The notes under the pieces are model-generated. The model saw only the letters and a program-made list of their open reading frames with translations. It did not search any database and had not been told where the DNA came from. From Rhizophagus sp. LPA8_4_AMF (Eukaryota; Glomeromycota; Glomeromycetes; Glomerales; Glomeraceae), in the NCBI GenBank assembly GCA_021464525.1, contig JADRCO010000519.1:1-31902 (forward strand): a stretch of 31,902 nt of DNA, given 5' to 3'. The translations under genes and the position numbers were made by a program. Shown piece after piece: positions 20,996 through 31,902 of this stretch. Numbering within the stretch: the stretch's first letter is position 1; every line of letters starts with the position of its first letter.

Positions 20996-21732
20996 CAGTT
21001 ATCATTTTTGACTTGTTTAAATAACTTTTTTTTGCTAAATCGGCAAGGACGAAAAAATTTACTAATGTTTAAAATCTCCTTACAAACCCAAAGTAAGTTT
21101 TTAGAGAAGTTAAAGATGCATCTAAAATTGGACTTAAAACTTTATTTAAAGGAAAAAGTTTTGAAAGTGACCATATTTTAGTATAAAGCTATCGAAATAT
21201 AAGCAACACTAAATACATAGAGGTCTGACCGTAATCGGTTGTACAATTTACTTAAAAAAAATGTAGTGTATTGCTACGTGAATTTCAAATAAGAGTATAT
21301 ATTACATATCAATACAATTTGATATTTCAATCCCAAAGTAATTGAGAAACTAAGGCTATTCAAAGAACAACAAGACAGTCTATAATATTGCACTTTTACC
21401 ATTGCATCTCGTCACTTGCAAGTGATCATGACAGATTAAATTTAAATCACGTGTTAAAGAAAATATAAATCAAGGTTTGTTATTTCATCTTAAAATTTTA
21501 ACAAATAAATCATACATTCTGTAGCTAGAACTTTAAATAGGTCAAGGGTTTTATAACCCCTCTTAAAAAAAATAGCAAAAGGATTGATAAATTGGTATTT
21601 AATACAGTTTTATTAAATGATGCTATCAAAAAATATTCTTATAAATTTCATATTGCTAAATAGTACACGTGTGAAATATTAATATTGCATCAGCAACCAA
21701 TTTATTTCGTTTTATCTACCTAATCGCAGTAA
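20996..21732. other. Gene-free stretch
   Basis: I see nothing coding. A/T-rich DNA with an ATCACGTG box at 21446-21453. The left side of the Harbinger element must start near the end of this stretch. Confidence 0.5.
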
Positions 21733-22009
21733 ATGGCGCGTCTAGCCGTCCCGTCTATACGTTTTTGGCCTTAAACTTTTGAAGTAATAGCTACAATTTT
21801 TACCATGCCCATTCCAAAATCTACATACACTTTGCCCAATTGCTCCTAAACCATAAACACCTGTACAGGACCCTGATGTTATAGCTGTAGTAGCATTTAC
21901 TCCGTCAGAAATTTAAAGTAACTTACTACTGATACTTCAACAACTGTAATCACTATGTACAAAAGTTTCTAAAAAGAATAATGGCCAAAAAACTGAAAGA
22001 GCAAGTTCT

Positions 22010-22582
22010 GTGAAGAAGAAACTGGCAGGGATGATACAAATATCGGACTATCGTTAAGTTTTCTTGAAGATAATTTTGATATTTACAAAAAAAATAAGTC
22101 AAATTTTGCCAAACAGCTGCTACTAAGATTTTTTCAGGAAAGACATGGATTAAAAATAAATTATCTCATCTTGTGACTAAGTATAATGAAATTAAAGAAA
22201 AAGAGAACCAAACAGGAAGAGAGGCGCAAGTGAAATGGAAATGGTTTGATTCTCTATTTGGAACTCGTGACACAATAGATGATGATGTTCAATTGTTTAA
22301 TAGCTCTCGACAATTTCTTTCACAAGATCCGTTAGCGAAGCTGTGATTTCTATGAATAATGCAAGACAAATAATTTGGGAAAAATGACTTGCTTTTGAGG
22401 AACAGTTTGAAAAGAGGCAAGTAGTTGAAAAAGAAATTAGAGAAGCAGAAACAGCTTTTAAAACAGCTTTTAAAAGAAAAGAATTAAAAGTTGAGCGAAT
22501 TAAAGCTGAAACATTACGAAAGAAAATGAAGTTTGGAATAGAGCAATCACATATGCAATATGAGATTAGAATGAAAGAATGA
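22010..22582 (+). pseudogene. Harbinger-associated SANT/Myb-like DNA-binding protein
   Basis: In PIF/Harbinger elements this accessory protein binds the element ends and recruits the transposase to the nucleus. Visible parts, in slightly different frames, are LSFLEDNFDIYKKNKSNFAK, then KTWIKNKLSHLVTKYNEI and TGREAQVKWKWFDSLFGTR (the trihelix/SANT core, with spaced Trp residues), then a long charged helix (EEQFEKRQVVEKEIREAE...ETLRKKMKFGIEQSHMQYE) ending at the TGA at 22580-22582. At least two frame changes and an internal TGA (where CGA would be expected, before LAFEEQFEK) show it is dead. The helix is typical of the copies in Glomeromycotina. Confidence 0.75.
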
Positions 22583-22784
22583 TGTTGCAATATAAATCAT
22601 CTTTGGAATAATTGCAATTTAACGTTAGTAAGTAGTAGTAAATAATAATTAAAGTAATAATAATAATAATAACGGTAGTATAATAACGAACCATTTTGCT
22701 GTAAACTTTTTATTTAAGAATTTACATGTATTGTATTTTTTAATAAATTATTAAAAATGGTGACAAAAAATTAAGTTTCTTTTA

Positions 22785-23770
22785 GCCTACCCCAGTCCTT
22801 ATTAATGCCTCATCATTATTCCTTAATGTATAATTATCATTTTCATCATCATCATCTTCTATATTATCATTGAAAACAACTTCCCAAATATCCATATTCA
22901 TTTTTAAAAAGTAATATAAAATTATTGCATAACATGTAAAATATTCCTATTTTAACCGTTTTAATATCAAGATACTTTAACATTCTAAATCTTTTAATGT
23001 TCGAACTATTACAACTCAATGACGTGAATGGAATTGATTAAATTCTGTGTTTCGGGAAGATGGATCTTTAAAAGGTGGGATTAAGAAAGGATAAATAGGA
23101 TAAGCTGTATCACCCAAAATCTTGAATAAGATGAGAATAATTTTTACAAAAAGAAGGATTTCTAAAAACTCAGACATCATGTACTGAGCCCGGCCAGCCA
23201 ACACCAAAACTAGTAAAAAATGCCTCCATCATTTACAATACCTTGACAGCGAATAGTAGCATAGCATTTTTTTCTGGTAAAGTAAACCGCTGGATCTTTA
23301 CTGGAGAATTTCTCATAAGAATATATGTTTTATCAACCGCTCCAATTACATTTTTAAGTCCTTCTAAATTTTCAAGTCCTTCATGAACTTTTTTACGCTC
23401 TTCTGCTGAAGTAAGTCATTTAATAAAACTTTTTTTTTCTATTAAAATTGCCTGAATAACTCATTTAATATAAAGAATTACCGTCCCTTCTCCTTGAACA
23501 AACCTCGAACAAACTTCCATCCGAGTCAACAAAGAAATATAGCTAATTGAAATTCAACAAGCTTTCCTTGTGGTGAAAATACAGGATGGGATCGTATAAA
23601 GTTAGTTAATTGTTGGAAGTTATGTGGATGCATTCTTACAATCTTTTTTAAATCGAACAGTATCATAAAATGGAAGAACATTTTGCCACCAAAATGCTCT
23701 GATTTCACTACGCGATATAATCTTGGTTCTAAATACTGTGTATTTATTTGTCTTATTAAAGCAGTTTGTA
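22785..23770 (-). pseudogene. HARBI1-like transposase (DDE_Tnp_4), inactive
   Basis: This is the nuclease that cuts and pastes PIF/Harbinger elements. Minus-strand pieces in order: MHPHNFQQLTNFIRSHPVF and LVEFQLAIFL (N-terminal helix-turn-helix region), KEKG, then NVIGAVDKTYILMR with the first catalytic Asp at 23334-23332, FTSFGVGWPGSVHD with the second at 23178-23176, and ILGDTAYPIYPFLIPPFKDP. The region that should read VIERTFG carries VVIVRT, so the catalytic Glu is Val (codon 23006-23004). An acidic C-terminal tail (IEDDDDENDN) follows. Several stops and frameshifts interrupt it, and one or two short introns may be present near 23460-23410. Family assignment is firm; activity is excluded. 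Confidence 0.85.
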
Positions 23771-24070
23771 AAATAATATTATCTTCTTCATCACTTGAAG
23801 TTTCCTCCTATTCTTCTTCATGTTCGTCTCCTAAAAATATTTGTAACCATAACAGCTTATAAAGTCTTTCTTTACGATACATGTTTTAACGGTAACAGGT
23901 AAAGAAAAGAAGTCGTTGACGCCAATCATATCCATTACGACTCAACTATAAATACGGTTTGATTGGTTACATTATTTTTCGGTCAATCCGCTCCGGTCTA
24001 GAAATGAACAGGGCGTGTAATAGTTATTTCACGGGGAACTGTGGGTATCAATGATTTTCACGGCTGCGCC

Positions 24071-25929
24071 TATTACTTATACCCATAATACACTTGGTGT
24101 GAATGTATATTTTGAATCCTTACTTCTTTGTAGTGTTCATTAACTTAAGTTATAATTAAAAAAAGATAAAGATGTTCTATTAATGTAATTTAATACGATC
24201 AATAACATTAGGATCCAAGTAATTATTTTAGACCGCAAAATTCAATAATTTTCATGATTTGAGGTTATAAATTATTTCATGAATATGCTATCTTTACGAA
24301 ATATAAGATCAGACTACGCGTATAATTAGAACCATACCATACGACAATTTTATTCTCTAAGCTAAACTATGTAAAAGGAAGAAGTAATTAAACGAGAAGA
24401 AAAAGGAAAAAAATTTTATAATATTATAAATTCAAAATTATATGCTGGTCTTTAAGAGTACCAAGTACCAAGTTACTAGTGGTCCAGTTCGTCTGGATTA
24501 GAAATATCCGGTGTGAGTTGACTGGTATGATCATTAGTTCAACGTGAGTGTTTGACGCCTCGGGAGTGTTGAGATCTAAAAAGTTGACGATATTTTTTCT
24601 TTTTTTCTTGGTTGTGATGAATTTTTCGAATTCTTAAGTTTTCACAGCGCACGACTTCATAAAATGCACGCGAAGGATCCAAAAAATATTGTATTAACAA
24701 GACTTACGAAGTTTCTTCTTTCTTATAAACATATGGAATAAATTTGATAATCTTAAAGAAATATTTAGTTAACAGAAAGATCGAGTGTGTTACAGGCAGT
24801 GAGAAGTGCGTTTGAAGTCTGTTCCCTTTTACTGACAAAATTTCAGTATGTCTGATGTTAGTAAGATGTCTGAGTATTTATTTAACCTTAATGAGTTTCG
24901 TTCTGAATTCTTCCAACATGTGTAGTAGTTGAAGCGCACGTTGGTTACAAATCCCTAAATGATAATTATCATCTATATGAGCGTTACCCGTTACATTTAG
25001 CACAACTAATGACTAAGGTAAAGTAAAGTAAGGAGTATTTTCGTTAAAGATGGTCAACCGTTGGTAAAGAAAAATTCAAAATTTTAATTTTGTAACTCAA
25101 TAATCTGAACTTGCTTTTTTCCCGTACGTCTATTTATAGATCACGTGATATTACATTTTTTCGAACTTACAAATTTTTTTTCCAAAATCTTTGAAAAGAT
25201 TAAACATCTTACTATTTTTTTTTATGCTAGTAAATATAACAATCGTTTATATGAAGTATTAGTACTTGGCAGGATCAGAATACCATCTTGAATTACCCGA
25301 ATTACTCGTCGATAAAAGTGCGGATGACCCTTGTCGGCGACTATAAAAGGATCGATCGTTTGAAATTCATTACAGTAACGCGTTGATAATTCAATTTTAA
25401 TATAAGATGATAAAATTTTTATAATATAAACATTTTTTTATTTAATTTTTTTTTGTTGTTTATTAGAATAATGAAAAAATTTTCTTTAAATAAAATAAAA
25501 TAAAATACAAAAATAAATATAATTGAAAAAATAATAATACAATGAAGTTATATAATAAATAAAATCTGAATGAAATATAAGAAATATAAACCCCAAACCA
25601 AATAAGAAAGAAGTAAATTAAAATACATTTTTTTTAAATAATACAACAAAATTAAAATATTTTAAAATCATCTAGATTTTAAAATAAGAGTTTTTTCTTT
25701 ACAAATAATTTTTAAAATAAAAGTTTTTTATGATGTGACGAAAAAAAAAAAACCTTAGAAAAATTGATGGATGTTGGTATGTTGATAATGACGATGTAAA
25801 ATCTTAGTAAAAGGTTGTTGATAAGATTAATCTTAAGAATTTCGAATTTAAATAATTTATCAATTCGAATTTAATATAACTCTCCCGAATATTTTTATAT
25901 AATAACTTTTTTAAAAAATCCTTTATTTT
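24071..25929. other. Gene-free stretch between transposon and Msb1-like gene
   Basis: No gene is supported. 24045-24084 has a GGGTAT/ATACCC inverted pair. 24474-24560 has tRNA-like fragments that do not make a tRNA. A 26-codon frame at 24848 (MSDVSKMSEYLFNLNEF...) ends at once. An ATCACGTG box lies at 25140-25147. From about 25380 to 25929 the DNA is A/T-rich and serves as the 3' flank of the Msb1-like gene. Confidence 0.55.
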
Positions 25930-28900
25930 TTAATTTCCAATTCTAAATTTCTTTGAAATTTTGGCTATTCCTTTTCCTTTTTTATCAGCTTCATTAGAAG
26001 GTACATAGCCGGGAGGGAAATAAGGTTGTTGATGAATAGGAGTTGAACTACTAGAATTATTTGTATTAGGATATTTTAAATATAATTGTTGAGCAGGAAT
26101 GTCCAGGGGTATTGACATGGGAATTTGAGGAGGCAAATTATATAAATTAGGTAATGGTTTCTGTTGATTAAAGAATTCGGGAGGTATATTATTATTATAA
26201 TATAAATTAGGTAATGGTTGTTGATCATTAATATACTCAATTGAACGAGGTTGTTCGAAACTTCCTCTTGTAGCGGATACATAACCTCCTTGAGGATTAG
26301 GAGAAGGAGGAGTTGGATTATATGAAGATGGGAATGGTCCAAAAGTACCAGGAGGATTATATGTGGTTGTTTGTGGTGATTGCGCTTGGTAAGATGAAAC
26401 TTGATTTTGTTCTGGTTGAGAATATGGAACAGAATAACCTTCAATAATTTCAGACTCGGTAGGACTACGAGTACCACCAGTATTATTATCCTTCTCATGT
26501 TGCTGCATTCTTATAGCAGATTGAGTAGTACTAACAGTAACATTCTCATATTTGACAACAGTTTCTTCAATCGTATTATTTGAATTAGGAACTTGTATTT
26601 TTCTCGATGTCTCTATTTTATTAGTAGTTGTTTGAGTATACACTGGTCCTCCATTGATGTTATTCATTGGTGGTGGTGACATTTGTCTATTAACTGCAAC
26701 TTCCATTCCATTATTATTATAAGATTGTTGTGGATACTGTTGTGGATATTGTTGTGGATATTGTTGAGGATACTGTTGAGGATACTGTTGAGGTAACTGT
26801 TGGGGATATTGTCGAGGAGACTGTTGAGAATACTGTTGAGGTAGCTGTTGAGGATATTGTTGGGGAGAATATGGTTGAGGTGGTGGTTGTGAATATTGAT
26901 TTTGAGGTGGATATTGCTGTGGAGGTTGTTGTGAATATTGTTGCGGTGGATATTTCTGTGGATAACCCATTTGTTGTTGCTGATATTGTTGAGGGTATTT
27001 AGGCTGTGGTGAAGGCAATTGTGAATTTTGCATTGGTGGGGTACGAACTCCCATAGGATTTTGACGTGGTGGCATTGGAGATTGACGTCCAGGAATTTGA
27101 GCGTTCATTGGTATAGGACTTTGCCTTCCATTTGGTAATTTTGAATTCATTCTAACAGGACTTAGTGGTCTTCCTGGTAATTGAGCGTTATTTACAATTG
27201 GACTTGCACGAGGGCTACGAACTCCCATTGGAACTTGTCTTCCAGGATTCAATTGATCAGAAAATTGGGATGGAGCTTGTCTCGGCGTTTGACGACCTGG
27301 TAATTGTCCATTTGTCATGATTGGACTTTGACGAGGTGAAGGTCCACCACGAACACCATTTGGAGATCGACCCATTTGTGGATTTACGGAAAATGGTATT
27401 TCTCTGCCACGTGAACCATTGTATGGACTCTGTCTTCCAAGATTTGGAGATCTACTTTGCTGCATTGGTGATTGACGTATAGGTTGTGGATATTGAGGTT
27501 GATTATAATATTCATCTTCACGATCATTATGATTTTCTTGACGTTGTTCATTTTCATAATCTTGGTTCTCATAATAATCATTCTCCGCTTGACGTGGTCG
27601 GAATTGTTGTGAATTCTGTGGACGAAATTGTTGAGAATTTTGATTTTGCAATGGAGGTCTCAATTGTTGAGAATTCTCTTTTTGAACTTTAGGGAAATTT
27701 TCTTGTTGACGGATCGATCGATCATCATCTTTATTATAATCTTGTTGAGTATCAGATGATTGTTCATCATCATGATATTGATCATATACATCATCATTTT
27801 GATAATATTGATCAATTTCAGATTCTTTATCGACTTCTTCATTTTCCTGAGCTTGTCTTTGTAATTCACGTTCTTTTCTTTCACGTTCTTTTTGTTCCAT
27901 GACAAGTTTTTGTTGATCTTGTTGATATCTTTGTATTTGATAAAGTTTAGTTTCTTCCTCCTCTTGTTGTTGTTGAAGATATCTATCACGAAATTCTTGA
28001 CCTTTATCAATTGGTTGATCAAGTAATTTTTCAATTTGATCAGTAGGAGTACCAGGACGTTGTATATAAGGTGCTTGTTGTCTACTTAAACCACTAGTAT
28101 TTGAACGATTTGAATGATTAAATGGTTGCCTTATATAACTATTATTTGAATGAACAGATCTTTGAGAAGGAGGAGCCAATACACTTGAAGCGGAAGATTT
28201 ACTTGAACTACCTTTCTTAGAATTTTTCACCCAAGGTAAATTAATACTTAAATTACTTAAAGCACTAATTTTACTAACACGAGAAGAATTATGATTTGAT
28301 AAAGCAATATTATTTGTATTATTTAAATTTTGTTCCCAATCTAACATATATTGATTTTTTTCTTCAATCATAATCCATTCACATTCATGTATTAAACCAC
28401 GACGAGGTTCAATGAAAATCCATTCACCCCATTGTTCATCTTGACCACCAATATTTGCTTCTATCCAAACATAAGGAAATAAAGCGTCAATAGTTTCAAC
28501 CGTTAAATAATCTGATAAATCAACAGTTTGTTCTATTATATGCCAATCTTCCCAATCTTCATAAGCATGACCATGCATATAAGCACCATTTTCTGAATCA
28601 TAAGAATGTGGACGACGTTTTATACATAAGAAAGAAATAGTTTTAGTTTTCTTTGTTGAATTACTACCTCGATGCCTAACCTCTTGAGATTCTTCACGTA
28701 AAGTGTTACCTAATGTTGTTGAATCATTATAATTTGTTGATTCGTTATAATTTGTTGAATCATTATTAAAATTATAATAATTATTACTACCATTTCCAAT
28801 AAAACCATTACCACCATTATCACCATCAGATGAAGGATTAAGAGTTGATGAAAGACTAAATACATTTGAACTACTATCAACTGATTCACGAAGTTCTTTA

Positions 28901-30714
28901 TTTCCTAATTTTGTTTGATCATCATAACTATTATCATCAGGATATCTATTATCATCAAGATATTCACTACTATTACTAGAATCATTCATAAAATTTCCAT
29001 CAGTTAAATTAAGTGAACCACCAATTAATGAATCATCAACAAATTCCATTTTTGGTAAAGGTTGTAAAGTGGTTAACTTTTCATTTTTTCGTAAACTACC
29101 AAATTTTTTCTTTCCACTCTTCTTTCTTCCAACACTAATAGGATTAGGATTTACATCTCTATCATCATAAGCAAAAAATAATTTTAATGATTCTTCAGAC
29201 ATGATACCAAAACCTTTACTTTGTAATTCATCCCATTTAGCTTCAACAGTTCTAGGATCATCTAAAAGAATTATATTTGGAGAAGATTTAAAACTTGCTT
29301 TACGTTTTAATGTTTGTAAAGTTTCAAATAATTCAGGAAACATTTCTGATAAAGAATTTCTATTATTAAGAGTTTTAGTGGATTTTCTAATAAAACTTGA
29401 TTTTCTACTATTTGAATTAGAATCATTTGATTTATTAATATTATTACTATTATTATTATTATAATTAATTCTTGATTTAATGACTTCATCTAAATCAGCG
29501 ATAGTTATATCAGGTAAAATATGATCACTTATAATAATATCTTTACCATTACCACTAACACTACTATTCATTAAACATTTTTTTCTACAATCAACATAAT
29601 CTCTTAATAATAAATGTAATCTTTCAGGTAATTGAGTTGAACAAGCTCTCTCTCTTAAATAAGCTAAAAATAAATGAATTAAAGCGTTCGAATATTTTAA
29701 CCATTCTTGATAAGCAGATTGAAAATTTTCATGAGTTTTAGTTTGTGATTCATTAAAAATTTGGAGAGCCATTGATTTTAAAATACGAGTTGGATGCATA
29801 TGATTAATATGAGATTGTTCCATAGTCATGGCGAATAAATCGAATAATTCTATTAATATTCCTTTATTTTGTCTTTCAAGTTTTGAAAGGAATAAATTAA
29901 AAGAACCTTTTCTAGGATCATATTGCCATTCTATAATAAAAAAAAAAAAATTTTTTTTTTTTTTGTGAAAAATTTTTTTAAAAAAAAAAAAAAAAAAAAA
30001 AATATTTTTTTTTTTTGAGAAAAGATAATCAAGAAAAAAAAAAAAAAAAAAAATTATTTATAAAATTATTTATTAAATTATTTACCTTGTTCATATCTAA
30101 CAAATTGTTCATAATAATCATAAGGAACAATTATAGTAGTACAATTTCTTAATGCCCATCGTATACCAGCTACGATATTATGTATATCTTGAAATTTTAA
30201 TTCATCTTCAAATTCTGCTCGATTATCTCTTAATAAACAATTAATAAGGTACCGGACCTCATTTGCGCCATCTCGAATTCTTATAGGCTTAAATATTTCA
30301 GGTTCCGTCAAACCTATTATGGTAATTAAATGTAAAGTATTACAATAATATTACACAACATATTAAACAACCCCTGATTATCACCAAACACGAAAGCACG
30401 TGATATCTATGGCAACAGGCCGAGAAAACAAAAAAAAAGAAAAACATACCTCTTACTACGACCTCACCAGCGCATAAGTGAATGATTAAGTAAGCTTCAC
30501 CTAAAGCTACCATCTGTTCAATATCTCTTTTTTGTTTCTTTTTCGTGCTCATCTTCCTTCTCATAGCTCTCATGCTACCACCATTCCCTCTCTTTAATGA
30601 ATTACTACCATTGCTCGTTGTTCTTCTTAATCCATTATTCTTTTGTAAATATTGTAAATTTGGATTAGCTGTATAATTTGGTTGTGTTGTTGACATTGGT
30701 TTTCCTCGAAACAT
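25930..30714 (-). CDS. Msb1/Mug8-like morphogenesis protein
   Basis: A large cytosolic protein resembling fungal Msb1/Mug8, which act in polarised growth with Rho GTPases. Exons (minus): 30714-30450, 30313-30086 and 29930-25930, joined through GTATGT and GTAAAT donors; 4494 bases, 1497 residues, no stop. The ATG at 30714 opens MFRGKPMSTTQPNY. Residues about 70-280 form the RhoGAP-like Msb1 region (LTEPEIFKPIRIRDGANEVR, WQYDPRKGSFNLFLSKLE, then HPTRILKSMALQIFNE). A Trp-rich block at about 615-685 (YEDWEDWH, FPYVWIEANIGG, EWIFIEPRRGL) is a second conserved part. About 799-878 is a Gln/Glu coiled-coil-like helix. About 985-1135 has repeated PGRQSP motifs with basic/SP sites, and about 1142-1242 is a QYPQ repeat. 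The end is KGIAKISKKFRIGN. The fold assignment is by recognition; the N-lobe match is good, the rest is low complexity. Confidence 0.8.
26722..26990 (-). repeat. QYPQ-coding minisatellite
   Basis: Tandem 12-base units (CAATATCCACAA-like on minus) inside the Msb1-like gene encode runs of YPQQ, with variants such as LPQQ, YSQQ and SPRQ further 5'. The most regular stretch is about 26722-26800. The unit length is a multiple of three, so copy-number change would keep the frame. Open frames on the plus strand here are shadows of the repeat. Confidence 0.85.
29931..30085 (-). repeat. A/T-tract intron 2 of the Msb1-like gene
   Basis: A 155-base intron made almost entirely of alternating long A and T runs that can fold into perfect hairpins. 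It still has a GTAAAT donor and a TTATAG acceptor. Run lengths may be unreliable in the assembly, but intron length does not affect the coding frame. Confidence 0.7.
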
Positions 30715-31169
30715 TTTTGATTGATGTTATTGTTTCTTTTTAATTTTCGAGAATAAAAAAAAAAATCTATAATCCTTTTATGATTAATATTATGTACACT
30801 CTAATGGATGAATGTAAAACGGAAATTCTATTAAAAAAAAGAAAAATCTTTTTTTTTTTTAATTTTGACAAAATAAAAAAAAAAACTTAAATTTAAAAAA
30901 AAGAAAATATATATTTTTTTTTTTTTTAATTTTTAAAAAAAAAAAAAAAAAACTTATATTTAGAAAAAAGAAAATATATTTTTTTTTTTTTTTTTCTGGA
31001 TTCTATCCAAAAAAAATTATATAATGTAAATATATATTGAAGAGAGGGAGAAAGAGAAGAGAAGTGGGGGGAAAAAAGATTCTTTTTATATATAATGTAT
31101 ATATATATATGTGTGTATGTGTGTGTGTGTGTGTATTATTGAGAAATAGGAAATTTCCTTAAAAAAAAA

Positions 31170-31200
<31 letters not shown>

Positions 31201-31902
31201 TAAGTTAAAAAAAATGTGAAAATATGGTAATTTTAAATTTTTTTATTTTAAAATTTTTTTTTTTTTTTTTTTTAATTTTATTAAAATAAAATATCAAAAA
31301 AAAGAAAAAAAGAAAAAAAGAAATTCCAAATTATCTTTTTTATTTTTTTTCCTTTTTTTTTTAGAAAAAAAAAAAAAATTTAAAATCAAAAACGATCTTT
31401 GAATATTTTTAAAGTTTTTTTTTTTTTAATAATAGGGACAAAGTTAATAATCAATATGTTTAAAGTTAAATATATATATATATAATATATACATATATAT
31501 ATGTATACATGTATATATATATAAAGAAATAATAATAATTAATCGTCAATACAACATTTTTCTATTTTTATTGATTTTATTTGATTTATACAAAATCGAA
31601 ACATTTTTTGTACAATTTTACAAAATAATTATATTATAGTAATATATTGTTATATAATAAACGGGAGGATAATGATTAAATGTAGTAAATTATATAATTT
31701 ATAATAAACCACTAATAGGAAAAAGGATTCTATAAAGCAAAAAAAAAAAAGAAATCTATATTTTTATGTCTTACAAAAAAAAAAAAAATAATTTATGCAA
31801 GATTGTAAAATAAATTTCTTTGTTTATTTATTTTATTTTATTTATTTATTTCGTTTTAAGAAAAAAGAATTTTTTTTTTTTTTTTTTTTTTAATCAAAAA
31901 AA
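30715..31902. other. Low-complexity 5' flank of the Msb1-like gene
   Basis: No gene is seen. Repeated A-run/T-run pairs occur (30836-31000, 31140-31440). A purine stretch at 31037-31080 (GAGAGGGAGAAAGAGAAGAG) is followed by a (TA)n(TG)n microsatellite at 31082-31136, and a (TA)n tract lies at about 31470-31523. The promoter of the Msb1-like gene must lie in the first part; no specific element could be identified. Confidence 0.6.

Larger units (their letters stand above)
21733..24070. mobile_element. Decayed PIF/Harbinger DNA transposon
   Basis: A two-gene DNA transposon of the PIF/Harbinger superfamily: a SANT/Myb-like DNA-binding gene on plus (about 22010-22582) faces a HARBI1-like DDE transposase on minus (about 23770-22785). 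Both are broken. The borders are tentative. GGCGCGTCTAGCCGT at 21734-21748 partly matches the reverse complement of ACGGCTGCGCC near 24061-24071 (GGCGC and AGCCGT shared, four-base gap), which could be eroded terminal inverted repeats. A clean three-base target duplication was not found. Confidence 0.75.

Noticed and set aside
24474-24560. tRNA-like stretch: TAGTGGTCCAG (A-box-like), a 6-bp stem with a 7-base loop, and GTTCAAC (B-box-like)
   Set aside because: The loop lacks T33, the B box is incomplete and no acceptor stem forms. At most a SINE or tRNA relic; not called.
24848-24928. Short frame MSDVSKMSEYLFNLNEFRSE...
   Set aside because: Only 26 codons before a stop, with no splice-consistent continuation found.
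26730-27002. 90-codon plus-strand frame rich in Val/Asp/Glu
   Set aside because: It is the antisense shadow of the QYPQ/PQQ repeat of the Msb1-like gene.
27660-28034. Lys/Asn-rich minus-strand frame overlapping the Msb1-like exon
   Set aside because: It lies in a different frame of the long Gln/Glu-rich exon, with biased composition and no start context.
1-31902. CRISPR arrays, rRNA genes, prokaryotic operons
   Set aside because: None seen. Introns and gene families are eukaryotic, and the repeats are not regularly spaced with unique spacers.

Overview
The window looks like nuclear DNA of an arbuscular mycorrhizal fungus (Glomeromycotina, probably Rhizophagus or a close relative). The evidence is: very A+T-rich sequence with long A and T runs; genes with many short introns (GTAAGT-like donors, TAG/AAG acceptors); tandem decayed kinases of the lineage-expanded 'LEWVPFDRF...GPA' type; and a PIF/Harbinger transposon whose SANT-like protein has the usual charged C-terminal helix. 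The genus is inference; the fungal origin is well supported.

Layout. 1-1794 is gene-free apart from a 143-bp hairpin repeat. 1795-5215 (minus) holds three tandem, decayed protein kinase copies, with one copy running directly into the next. 5807-7549 (plus) is an intact five-exon amino acid transporter of 470 residues. 8981-13086 and 15852-19778 are the two arms of a tandem duplication, each carrying a ten-exon secreted multicopper oxidase gene. The first (9956-12547, 621 aa) has all copper ligands. The second (16662-19249) has a broken exon 5 and has lost the type 1 copper cysteine. A further duplicated block lies 3' of each (13505-13855 and 20653-20995). About 21.7-24.1 kb is a decayed PIF/Harbinger DNA transposon with a SANT-like gene and a transposase facing each other. 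25930-30714 (minus) is a three-exon gene for a 1497-residue Msb1/Mug8-like morphogenesis protein with a long Pro/Gln-rich tail. The rest is low-complexity A/T sequence.

How the genes relate. No operon-like logic is expected. The kinase array, the oxidase pair and the transposon all show local duplication followed by decay, flanked by two apparently intact housekeeping-type genes (transporter, Msb1-like). The most informative part is the oxidase pair. Its exon structure is the same throughout, but one stretch is almost identical between copies (likely gene conversion), while substitutions in the second copy cluster on the copper-binding codons.

All coordinates and splice joins were worked out by hand from the sequence. 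Frame continuity across every join of the three intact genes was checked (1413, 1866 and 4494 coding bases). Family names rest on recognised motifs, not on database searches.
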